Assembly (NCBI GenBank): GCA_039809125.1
Contig: JBDHUM010000012.1
Location: 1 to 28,955, forward strand
Length of the DNA: 28,955 nt
Direction of reading: 5' to 3'
DNA from: SZUA-359 sp039809125
GTDB taxonomy: Bacteria > Patescibacteriota > Saccharimonadia > Saccharimonadales > Saccharimonadaceae
Below the pieces are notes generated by a model. That model was not told where the DNA came from. It worked only from the letters and a program-made list of their open reading frames with translations, and did no database searches. The position numbers and the translations under genes were made by a program. Shown here piece after piece: positions 15,671-23,146 of this stretch; the first letter of the stretch is position 1, and each line of letters begins with the position of its first letter.

Positions 15671-17035
15671 CTACTCGGTTCTTAACGCTTCAATTGGATC
15701 AAGTTTGGCGGCCTTACGAGCTGGAAACCAACCAGCAATCATAGCGATCAAAATCAATGCCAAGATTAAGGCCGCGATCGGAAGCAATTCAAAAACAATA
15801 ATTCGATTTTCACCCAAACTCATGATTTTAGAAAGCCATGGATTAATCAGTGTACCGACAATATACGCCAGACCGGCCCCAATTATTCCTCCCAGTAGTC
15901 CAATCCACGCCGCCTCAAGCTGAAACAGTCGCGATACATGACGCCCCCGCATACCGAGCGCTTTCATGAGTCCAATTTCGCGCGTTCGCTCAAGCACACT
16001 TATATACTGAGTGTTGATAATCCCAAACAAACTAGCGATCAAGGCGAGAATGCCGAAACCGGTCACAATACCCTGCAGAATGTTCACGATTGTAAAAAGG
16101 AGCTGCTGTAAATCTTTAGCTGTTCTCACTGTCAAACCTGTTTTTTGCAGTTCGTCTTTCACTGTTTCCGGATTAACATCGCTCTTTACTAACGCGCCAG
16201 CCGCCATATATTTTTGATACTGATCAGTATCTTTGGTTAAAAACTCTGATAACTCTTTGGCTTTGTTCTCACTGATAAACAAGCCATTGCTCGTACTGAA
16301 GGTGGTGCTTGATTTTGCACTCACTGCCGCCACTTTCAAATTGACATCAGTTTCTTCAGCCGCAAATGCCTGCTCTAAGCCAGCTTGACCTCCCGTCGAT
16401 AAAATTTGTTGAATCTCTGCCTCACTCGGTACCTTACCAGGCTTCACCAGGTGCAGTGTAATCGTTTTTCCTATCAGATCACTGGGTGACGGCTTGTTTG
16501 GCAAGTTTTCCAGATAGCCTTCAGGAATGACGATGCCATCATCACTAAGTTGCGTGCCAAGCGGCGGCAACGTGCCGGCGGCAACTTCACTACGCACGGT
16601 TGCATCGTAAGCGCTAATATCACTGACGAATTTTTTGTCGCTTCCCTCTACTGTGAAGTACTGTGCTGACACAATGTAGACCGGATGAACTTCCATAACG
16701 TTTTGATTTGCCTTGACTGTTTCGATGTCTTTTTGAGTGAGCGCCTTTAGGGTTGCCCCACCATATTGAGTTGTGTCAGGCGAGTACTCGCGTAATCCGC
16801 CGCTAAAGCCACCTTCCCCACCAAACATACTTGAATCGCGGGCAATAAACAGCGCCTGTGGGTCAATATTGCTTTCAATCAGCTTTTTGGTATAGTGACG
16901 CGCACCAGTGCCGATTGCAAGTGAGAGCGTTAACGTAAATGCGCCAACAGCAATCGCGAGTGCTGTCAGAATGGTTCTACTTTTGGCGCTTTTTAAGCTC
17001 CGTCCAGCTCGGCGAACACTATCGAGATATTTCAT
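15671..17035 (-). CDS. MacB/FtsX-type ABC transporter permease
   Basis: The 454-residue membrane protein has one N-terminal membrane segment (about 22-44), a large extracellular MacB-type domain (about 50-315) and three C-terminal membrane segments (about 318-340, 365-388, 410-435). The FtsX-family signature RTREIGLMKALGMRG lies in the loop after the second segment and the WFPARKAAKLDPIEALR end is typical of MacB permeases. Such permeases work by mechanotransmission, moving substrates or signals on the outer face. The matching ATPase gene overlaps its start by 4 bases (ATGA), and AAGGAGG sits 6 bases before the ATG. No MacA-like adaptor is nearby, so the substrate is unknown; lipoprotein, peptide or wall-related roles are all possible. 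Confidence 0.9.
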   Translation of the reverse strand: MKYLDSVRRAGRSLKSAKSRTILTALAIAVGAFTLTLSLAIGTGARHYTKKLIESNIDPQALFIARDSSMFGGEGGFSGGLREYSPDTTQYGGATLKALTQKDIETVKANQNVMEVHPVYIVSAQYFTVEGSDKKFVSDISAYDATVRSEVAAGTLPPLGTQLSDDGIVIPEGYLENLPNKPSPSDLIGKTITLHLVKPGKVPSEAEIQQILSTGGQAGLEQAFAAEETDVNLKVAAVSAKSSTTFSTSNGLFISENKAKELSEFLTKDTDQYQKYMAAGALVKSDVNPETVKDELQKTGLTVRTAKDLQQLLFTIVNILQGIVTGFGILALIASLFGIINTQYISVLERTREIGLMKALGMRGRHVSRLFQLEAAWIGLLGGIIGAGLAYIVGTLINPWLSKIMSLGENRIIVFELLPIAALILALILIAMIAGWFPARKAAKLDPIEALRTE

Positions 17036-17754
17036 GAATTCCTCCTTGCTACTGGTCGACGCCTTGGCGTGGCACCTGCCGCCATCGAGTCACTCAGCAC
17101 ATGGCCGTCTTTAATGACAATTTGCCTCTGGCAGCGTGCCGCCAATTCTTCGTCGTGTGTCACAATTATCAGAGTAGCCTTGGTCGATTTGTTAAGACTA
17201 AATAATAATTTTTCGATTTGTTCACCAGTTTGACTATCAAGATTTCCCGTTGGCTCATCAGCAAATATAATAGACGGCTTCGTTACAATCGCTCGAGCAA
17301 CCGCTAAACGCTGTTTTTGCCCTCCTGAAAGATTTTTAGCCTTTTCATCACGCTTATCGCTTAGCCCCACCACCTCAAGCGCCTGGTCAACTCGCTTTTT
17401 TCGAGTAACCATCGACAGCTGTGCGATCTCAAGCGGCAATGCTACATTCTGAGCGCAGGTTTCGTTACCCTGCACGAAAAAGCTCTGAAAAATAAACCCG
17501 ATTTTATTTGCCCTAAAACGATCAATTGTTTTTTGACTCATTTTACCTAACGACTCGCCATCGATGATAATTTCGCCACTAGTCATTCGATCGAGCCCGC
17601 TCATACAATGCATCAACGTTGACTTACCAGAACCCGACTTCCCAACAATCGCTACACTTGAACCCTTTTCAATCATAAATGATACTTCGTCAAGTGCGGT
17701 GAATGTATGATCTTTTTTTCCGTAAACTTTACCGACACCTCGCAGTTCGATCAT
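17032..17754 (-). CDS. MacB/LolD-type ABC transporter ATPase
   Basis: This 240-residue ATPase powers the adjacent permease. Walker A GKSGSGKST begins at 38, the signature LSGGQKQR and Walker B IIFADEPTGNLDS are intact, and the MTSGEIIIDGESL segment is typical of the LolD/MacB/FtsE subfamily. The C-terminus carries about 20 extra residues rich in Arg and Pro. The start overlaps the stop of the bactofilin-like gene (ATGA) and has no strong Shine-Dalgarno, so translation is probably coupled. Its stop overlaps the permease start in the same way. Confidence 0.92.
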   Translation of the reverse strand: MIELRGVGKVYGKKDHTFTALDEVSFMIEKGSSVAIVGKSGSGKSTLMHCMSGLDRMTSGEIIIDGESLGKMSQKTIDRFRANKIGFIFQSFFVQGNETCAQNVALPLEIAQLSMVTRKKRVDQALEVVGLSDKRDEKAKNLSGGQKQRLAVARAIVTKPSIIFADEPTGNLDSQTGEQIEKLLFSLNKSTKATLIIVTHDEELAARCQRQIVIKDGHVLSDSMAAGATPRRRPVARRNS

Positions 17755-18947
17755 ATTTTTTTAGCAACTTTCTTGACTGGTTTTTTTACTACTTCAGATG
17801 CTGTTACTTCGTAGGGACTATTACGTAGTGAACGTGGCCACCAAAGCAGCGGCAAACCAACACCGACAAGTAACATGACAACAAATGTAACAACATTGAT
17901 AGCAGGAATAAGCAACAATACAATCAGTAGAGCAGCACCAACCGTTGTATGCATTAGTACATTACGAGAACGATTACCCCATAATTTTTCACCAATAAAG
18001 TAAGCAAAGAATACGGGTGAAACTGCCATGAGTAGCAACCATGCCACCATTAGCGCATACCCTACTGGTATTCCAACACCAGTTAGCATAGCCAGTAAAG
18101 CGAGTATTGGTAATAAGAATATGGCAGCAAAACCAATCAATGCAGCTAACGCAGCCATACCGATACTAACATTACTGACCGCACGAACCGCACGCGGTGC
18201 AATCAGCGCACCAATGAATGCAAGCAAACCAATACCAAACGCATATATAACTGCACTTAACAGCCCCATTGCGAGTGCCGACTTATCGCCACCATGGCTT
18301 GTCGTATTGTAATTGACCTTGCCTGCAACGGCATCGTCTTTAATGGCTAGTTCCTTGTTATTTTGATAATTAAAATCACCGCCTACCTTTGCATCATTTC
18401 CGAACTCGACACTACTAATTGAGGCGTTAACATCACGTCCAACCGTGCCCTCAAGCATGAAGTGTTCACTGCCGAGCATCATGTCACGCCCCACTGTACC
18501 ACGTAGGGTTACATTTGATGCACCACCTGTCAAATCACCTTTGAGCTTAAACTCTGCATTTGCAATGACATCTGAAGCTGCAACACTGGCATTACCATTG
18601 ACTTGTCCACTAAGTAGGATCGATGAACCGGCCAGACGCACGTCACCATTCACTACTCCTTTAACCTCTACAGTTGCACCGGCACACAAAACATCACCAT
18701 TGACCGTACCTTCGATTTGAACTGTATTGCCCGCACAGTAAAGATCGCCATTAACTGTGCCCATTACTGAGACTACATTGCCCGCAATGTATGCTGATCC
18801 GTCAACCGTTCGACTCTTTTCAATTGTAGTCGAGCCATTGTCGCTCGATATCATAACCGGACCAGCCGCAACTGACTGCCCAAATGCACCCACCATCGTC
18901 AGGGCTATCGCTATAAGACTACCCCAACCTAAAAGTGTTTTTTTCAT
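17751..18947 (-). CDS. Bactofilin-like polymer-forming domain fused to a multi-pass membrane domain
   Basis: The protein has 398 residues from the ATG at 18947, chosen because AGGAGGG (18956-18962) sits 8 bases upstream; an in-frame start at 19007 lacks this. An N-terminal signal peptide ends near VAAG. Residues about 40-200 are a right-handed beta-helix-like region made of repeated turns such as GTVNGDLYCAG, GTVNGDVLCAG and GVVNGDVRLAG, as in bactofilins and related polymer-forming domains. Residues about 225-375 contain roughly five membrane segments, and the tail is Lys-rich. The repeat domain would sit outside the cell, unlike cytoplasmic bactofilins. It lies between uppP and the MacB-type ABC genes, with ATGA coupling to the ATPase, suggesting a joint envelope function. 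The exact role is unknown. Confidence 0.82.
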   Translation of the reverse strand: MKKTLLGWGSLIAIALTMVGAFGQSVAAGPVMISSDNGSTTIEKSRTVDGSAYIAGNVVSVMGTVNGDLYCAGNTVQIEGTVNGDVLCAGATVEVKGVVNGDVRLAGSSILLSGQVNGNASVAASDVIANAEFKLKGDLTGGASNVTLRGTVGRDMMLGSEHFMLEGTVGRDVNASISSVEFGNDAKVGGDFNYQNNKELAIKDDAVAGKVNYNTTSHGGDKSALAMGLLSAVIYAFGIGLLAFIGALIAPRAVRAVSNVSIGMAALAALIGFAAIFLLPILALLAMLTGVGIPVGYALMVAWLLLMAVSPVFFAYFIGEKLWGNRSRNVLMHTTVGAALLIVLLLIPAINVVTFVVMLLVGVGLPLLWWPRSLRNSPYEVTASEVVKKPVKKVAKKI

Positions 18948-18955
18948 TGCATGAA

Positions 18956-18962
18956 CCCTCCT
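18956..18962 (-). promoter_or_regulatory. Shine-Dalgarno deciding the bactofilin-like start
   Basis: AGGAGGG lies 8 bases upstream of ATG 18947. It rules out the longer frame start at 19007, because the site would then lie inside the coding region and the signal peptide would be displaced by 20 residues. Confidence 0.8.
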
Positions 18963-19017
18963 AGTTATTACTACACTTACCGTAACATGGTTGTGTATCG
19001 TTCGCAACCTCTAATAA

Positions 19018-19845
19018 TTATTTGGTGGTAATCAATGTCGCGATAATCACAAGACCTAGTACGATCCGGTACCAAATAAACAGTGAAAATGTATGTTTGG
19101 CGATATATTTAAGTAGCCATGCAATCGATAAATAGCCAACGATAAACGCGGTAATAGTAGCAACTATCGTTTGCGGCCAGCCGATATTATGCGAAGCGAT
19201 ATCATTGTATTTTGTAAACGCTTGAAGGAGTCCCGCAGCAGTTAGTGCTGGAATACCCAAGAAAAAACTTAGCCGTGTCACTGTTACACGGTCAAAGCCC
19301 TGTAATAACCCAGCCGACATTGTTGCGCCCGAGCGGGAAACGCCGGGAATCAAAGCAACACACTGCGCTAGTCCCATAGCCAAAGCGTGTTTTATAGTAA
19401 TATCTTTTTCGTGTAATTTTTCGGAGGCAATTTTGTCTGCAATCACCATTACGAGACTCCAAATAATCAGTCCCGCTGCAACCCACCACATACTGCGTAG
19501 TGTCGTCTCTATAGTATCTTGAAAGAGTGGACCTATTATCGCAATCGGCACCGAACCGGCAATAATCGCCCAACCATATCGATAATCAGACGATTTACGC
19601 TTATCCCGGTGCATCATGCCGCTCAGCCATGCTTTGGCAATTCGAATAATATCAGCACGAAAATACCACACTGCCGATGCAATCGCACCAATTTGAATAA
19701 TTGCAGTAAAAGCAGTTATGCCAGGGCTATCAATTTGGTACCCGAGTACCATTTCTGTAATCGTCAGATGGCCTGTGCTCGATATTGGTAAAAACTCAGT
19801 GACACCCTCAATCACACCAAACAAAAGTGCATGCAACCAATTCAC
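19018..19845 (-). CDS. uppP: Undecaprenyl-diphosphate phosphatase UppP (BacA)
   Basis: The 275-residue integral membrane enzyme removes a phosphate from undecaprenyl diphosphate to recycle the lipid carrier for peptidoglycan. Both active-site blocks are present: EGVTEFLPISSTGHL (13-27) and PGVSRSGAT (near 168-176). About seven or eight hydrophobic segments fit the family. I place the start at GTG 19845, where GGAGGT (19854-19859) lies 8 bases upstream; an in-frame TTG at 19851 adds two residues. The GTG shares a base with the TAG stop of the DUF2207 gene (TAGTG), so the genes are coupled. The family confers bacitracin resistance when overproduced. Confidence 0.95.
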   Translation of the reverse strand: MNWLHALLFGVIEGVTEFLPISSTGHLTITEMVLGYQIDSPGITAFTAIIQIGAIASAVWYFRADIIRIAKAWLSGMMHRDKRKSSDYRYGWAIIAGSVPIAIIGPLFQDTIETTLRSMWWVAAGLIIWSLVMVIADKIASEKLHEKDITIKHALAMGLAQCVALIPGVSRSGATMSAGLLQGFDRVTVTRLSFFLGIPALTAAGLLQAFTKYNDIASHNIGWPQTIVATITAFIVGYLSIAWLLKYIAKHTFSLFIWYRIVLGLVIIATLITTK

Positions 19846-21596
19846 TACCAACCACCTCCGCCACCGCCGCCACCGCCACCGCCAGAAGAGCCGCCCCCCG
19901 ATGATCCACCACTGCTAGAGCTTGATGAATTCGCTGAGGCCGAAGCGGTCGAGATCCCACTCATACCAGAGCTAAATGCTACTGCATTAAATGTACCATT
20001 ACTCGCGTACCAGTCTGGCTGTGTACCAGTTTGCTCATAATAAGTACCTAGCTGTTTATTCCACTCTTTTTCTTGTCCAAACAATACAGCATACGGTAAA
20101 ACTCGTTCATAAAGCACAATCCTCCCAGCTTCACTTGCGCCATCGGCATTTGTTTCAGCAATTTTTTCCACACCTTCAGGGCTTTGCAGTGCCTTAATTC
20201 GATCCGTTTCAGCAAGCCCAATGTAATCTTTAAGTCCTTTTAGATACCTCGAAAGTTTTAACCCCTTATCAGTCAGCGGCCACGCAAAAAACGATGCGAT
20301 AAACGCGACTACAGCTACTCCGATAAGTGGCATTAAAATCCCTGTAAAGCCAAAGATAGCGCAGATCAGCGCAATTTTTCGTAACCACCGTTTCATTGAT
20401 GTATTTTCCTGGCGTAAACCATACTCACCGCGAATCAATTTTTGTAAATCTTTATCGTTATTTGACGTTCGTGCAAAGTACGAACCGCTAGACCGTAGCG
20501 TCTTTAGATTTAGCCGATCACCAACTGCTGGAGAACGACCAAAGGCATCGCGTAATAATTCTTGTTCTTCCCATAATAATCCATCAATTGGTTTAAGTAT
20601 CTCTATTTCATACTCAGCCGGACTCCATGTCGACTTTGCTTTTACTTCATAGATTTTTATATAGTGACGTACTGCTAAATCAAGTAGTTGTGCACTCATG
20701 ACTGCCGTACTACTACCTAGGCTAGCTGCCGTAGTAACACTAATTTCTTTTGGTGGCAGGTATTCCGGCACAATCGTACCAATTTCGCGACTTCTGCGAT
20801 TAGATCGAACTACCTTCACGATCAACCAAATAACAAACCCAACGGCTGGTGCAATCACTACCGTTTGTACCGCTGCCCACCCAATCAGTAATTTTTCCCA
20901 CAATGACATTTTATAAGCAGCGAAAGTTTGCGGAGCAAACCCTAGTGCCAGCGTCACTCCTTCATACGAGCTCCTATTTTCAAGTGAAGTCTCAAATGAA
21001 TCATCGCTCACTTTAGTAAGCGTGCATTGTGTTGTGCTACCAAGCGCTCCGCTGTAGCATTGCCCATCACCCTGTCGTGACGCCACCAGCTTTTTATCAA
21101 TCATCAGTTTTATCGTCGCTTTTTGAATTGGTACACGCCAATCAACACCGATTACATCCCAGTAAAATTCGCTGCGGTTTGTGTCTGCATAATATCGGGT
21201 TACATCTCGCTGACTATAAGTGATCTTGTAAGTTTTTTTGCCATGCACAAACTCGTCGCTATCACCTATTCTCAGTGCATCACCGCTCCAATGATAGTTC
21301 AATGGTTTATTATTTTCGTCAGTCACCGACTCTAGTTTAAAGCTAGTTGAGTGGCCATCGTATTGTTTTACAAATACACGTTCGACCCCATGATTTTGGT
21401 CATAGGACGGAAATTCAGCGTTAATTGTTTCGACCGTGCGTAGAGTTGACCGATTTTCGCTATCCCGATCAAGTATCATATCAACGTCGTAGTTAATAAC
21501 TCTATAGTTATCGGCATCTAACGACATTACAACCTGACCATAGAGCAACCCAACTACTATCAAGGAGGCAGCAGCAACCCTAGTAATAAAATTCAT
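19845..21596 (-). CDS. DUF2207 membrane protein with poly-Gly tail
   Basis: The 583-residue protein has a signal peptide (1-26), an extracellular DUF2207 domain (about 28-225), a membrane segment (237-262), a cytoplasmic region, a second hydrophobic pair (about 406-438) and a C-terminal Ser/Gly tail ending in eleven Gly and a Trp. This order, including the glycine-rich end, is usual for DUF2207 proteins, a widespread family of unknown function often called predicted membrane proteins. The ATG lies 6 bases after an extended -10 (TGATATAAT), so the operon begins leaderless here. It heads a unit with uppP, the bactofilin-like protein and an ABC pair, consistent with an envelope role. The Gly codons near the end also form the Shine-Dalgarno of uppP. 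Confidence 0.85.
   Translation of the reverse strand: MNFITRVAAASLIVVGLLYGQVVMSLDADNYRVINYDVDMILDRDSENRSTLRTVETINAEFPSYDQNHGVERVFVKQYDGHSTSFKLESVTDENNKPLNYHWSGDALRIGDSDEFVHGKKTYKITYSQRDVTRYYADTNRSEFYWDVIGVDWRVPIQKATIKLMIDKKLVASRQGDGQCYSGALGSTTQCTLTKVSDDSFETSLENRSSYEGVTLALGFAPQTFAAYKMSLWEKLLIGWAAVQTVVIAPAVGFVIWLIVKVVRSNRRSREIGTIVPEYLPPKEISVTTAASLGSSTAVMSAQLLDLAVRHYIKIYEVKAKSTWSPAEYEIEILKPIDGLLWEEQELLRDAFGRSPAVGDRLNLKTLRSSGSYFARTSNNDKDLQKLIRGEYGLRQENTSMKRWLRKIALICAIFGFTGILMPLIGVAVVAFIASFFAWPLTDKGLKLSRYLKGLKDYIGLAETDRIKALQSPEGVEKIAETNADGASEAGRIVLYERVLPYAVLFGQEKEWNKQLGTYYEQTGTQPDWYASNGTFNAVAFSSGMSGISTASASANSSSSSSGGSSGGGSSGGGGGGGGGGGW
19854..19859 (-). promoter_or_regulatory. uppP Shine-Dalgarno embedded in poly-Gly codons
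   Basis: Two Gly codons, GGA GGT, of the upstream gene form GGAGGT placed 8 bases before the GTG start of uppP at 19845. The repeated GGN codons offer several registers, but this one has the best spacing. Confidence 0.65.
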
Positions 21597-21602
21597 GCCC
21601 GT

Positions 21603-21611
21603 ATTATATCA
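21603..21611 (-). promoter_or_regulatory. Extended -10 promoter of the DUF2207-uppP operon
   Basis: TGATATAAT lies 6 bases before the ATG at 21596 and just before the stop codon of the upstream gene (21615-21617). There is no obvious -35. It implies a leaderless mRNA. Confidence 0.78.
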
Positions 21612-21614
21612 CTA

Positions 21615-23066
21615 TCAGGGATGCGGGTTGCGAGCAAATGCATCGCCGATAGATTTCATTGTACTGATGTCGTCGCTGTCGTCATGGTATGAGATTGGCC
21701 ATCTATTCATCAGACCCGACTGTGCAATACCACTAACCACCATGTTTGATTTTGGACCAGTAGTTTCGACAAAATTATAGCTTCTGGCCGCAGTCCACCC
21801 TGCCACATCATCCCATTTTTCAGTATTGTCAGACGTCACACTTGGCGGTATAGTTCTTACAACCCTCGGTGCTCTTGCCATTTGGGTGCCTGACCAAACA
21901 TTTTTTTCACGTTTTGTTCTTTCTATCCACTCGTACAAGGGAGCATATTCTGATGTATCTCGCCTGGCCGGATCAAAGTATGCTTCTCGCGATGAATAGT
22001 TAGCAAGCACGGCTCGCTGGCCAACAGTCCGTATCAACGCATTAGCCACTTTTTGATACTTAGCTTTTGTAGTAGCAGAGTCATCTGTCTCACCACTCGC
22101 TAGAATACTCTGGTAAGGGTTCATTGCGAGTTCAACCGTAACACCCCTAAAGTACTTAGCCATAGTTGGAAACCATCTCATAAATTTATCGTGCTCATCC
22201 GCAGTAAAGCCACCTGCTATAAGATTCCTGCGAATTGCCGCAGACCCTGTATAGATAATCATGGGCTCTGGATAATTCGGCGCAGCGCCTGGTGTATTAA
22301 CCGATCCGATAATATTTTTCGTTTCTTCTTTGGCATTAATTGCACTGACTTGCGCACCAAGAACTGTCATCGCTTTTTCGTAAAAGTCACGGTACAAATA
22401 TTTATCACCCGACTTTGCCCACCATTTTGGAGCATCTGCCTCTACTCCAAAGGATGGGTCTTCCATGTGTACCGTACCGCAAACATCTTGCCAAGCCCTC
22501 GGAACCGACTTTCCGACGTGGAAGCGCAGGTGAACCGTTATTTTTTGGGCAGAATTCTCCCTATTCCACCTAACCACACTAGCAATCCTGTCTTCGATAG
22601 AATTTGTTTTATAGGTAGTCCGATAAGGTTCTCTGTTTTCAACACTCACAAGCTCCCCGACACCAACATTCAGTACAGTGTGTCGTAAGCCAGCCTCTTT
22701 GATTGCAAATGAATATTCATTTGAAGCACCGTTATAATCACGGACCATAGAAGGTCTTTCTTCAGGGTTCTTCGTCACTAGTGGTCCGTCATCGACCCAC
22801 CCTAATTTAGGAGCTGTACGAGATACACTTGCCATCAATTTAGTAAGATCATTCGTGTCATAGTTCGCATCATCAGGCTCTTGTATTGGTGGCTGTTGTG
22901 CAACTGGCTTCCGACTTTCGATAAACCACCAAGCAACACCCGCTGCAACCAATGCAACAAGACAAACTACAGCAATATTTCTAACTTTATGTGATTTTTT
23001 TACTGGAGGTTGAATCGCCATATTCAAATTTGTATTTTCGTCTTGATCCTGTTTTTCGGGCATCAT
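21615..23066 (-). CDS. Hypothetical membrane-anchored protein, possible beta/alpha-barrel extracellular domain
   Basis: I do not recognise this 483-residue protein. Residues 1-29 are polar and cytoplasmic, 30-49 form one membrane segment, a Pro/Gln/Asp linker follows, and the rest should lie outside. The outer domain shows alternating predicted strands and helices with segments such as ITVHLRFHVG, EPMIIYTGS, RGVTVELAMNPY and RAVLANYSS, plus many Trp residues. That pattern resembles TIM-barrel glycoside-hydrolase-like folds, but I cannot point to catalytic residues with confidence. It starts with ATG ATG, and AAGGAG lies about 13 bases upstream, a long spacing. A promoter (TTGACT, 16 bases, TAAACT) precedes it. 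It is a single-gene unit between lysS and the DUF2207 operon. Confidence 0.75.
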   Translation of the reverse strand: MMPEKQDQDENTNLNMAIQPPVKKSHKVRNIAVVCLVALVAAGVAWWFIESRKPVAQQPPIQEPDDANYDTNDLTKLMASVSRTAPKLGWVDDGPLVTKNPEERPSMVRDYNGASNEYSFAIKEAGLRHTVLNVGVGELVSVENREPYRTTYKTNSIEDRIASVVRWNRENSAQKITVHLRFHVGKSVPRAWQDVCGTVHMEDPSFGVEADAPKWWAKSGDKYLYRDFYEKAMTVLGAQVSAINAKEETKNIIGSVNTPGAAPNYPEPMIIYTGSAAIRRNLIAGGFTADEHDKFMRWFPTMAKYFRGVTVELAMNPYQSILASGETDDSATTKAKYQKVANALIRTVGQRAVLANYSSREAYFDPARRDTSEYAPLYEWIERTKREKNVWSGTQMARAPRVVRTIPPSVTSDNTEKWDDVAGWTAARSYNFVETTGPKSNMVVSGIAQSGLMNRWPISYHDDSDDISTMKSIGDAFARNPHP

Positions 23067-23109
23067 TGTAGTCTACAAGCTCCTTATTGTGTTTATGCTC
23101 TTGTTAACA

Positions 23110-23137
23110 AGTTTAACAGTCTGCAAGTTGTAGTCAA
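23110..23137 (-). promoter_or_regulatory. Promoter of the membrane-anchored hypothetical gene
   Basis: TTGACT (23132-23137), a 16-base spacer and TAAACT (23110-23115) are on the minus strand between the lysS stop and this gene. The leader is about 38 bases and includes AAGGAG. Confidence 0.5.
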
Positions 23138-23146
23138 TAGGGATTT

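Noticed and set aside
19851..19890. GGN triplet run as a microsatellite or mobile-element scar
   Set aside because: It encodes the glycine tail typical of DUF2207 proteins and is in frame to the stop codon.
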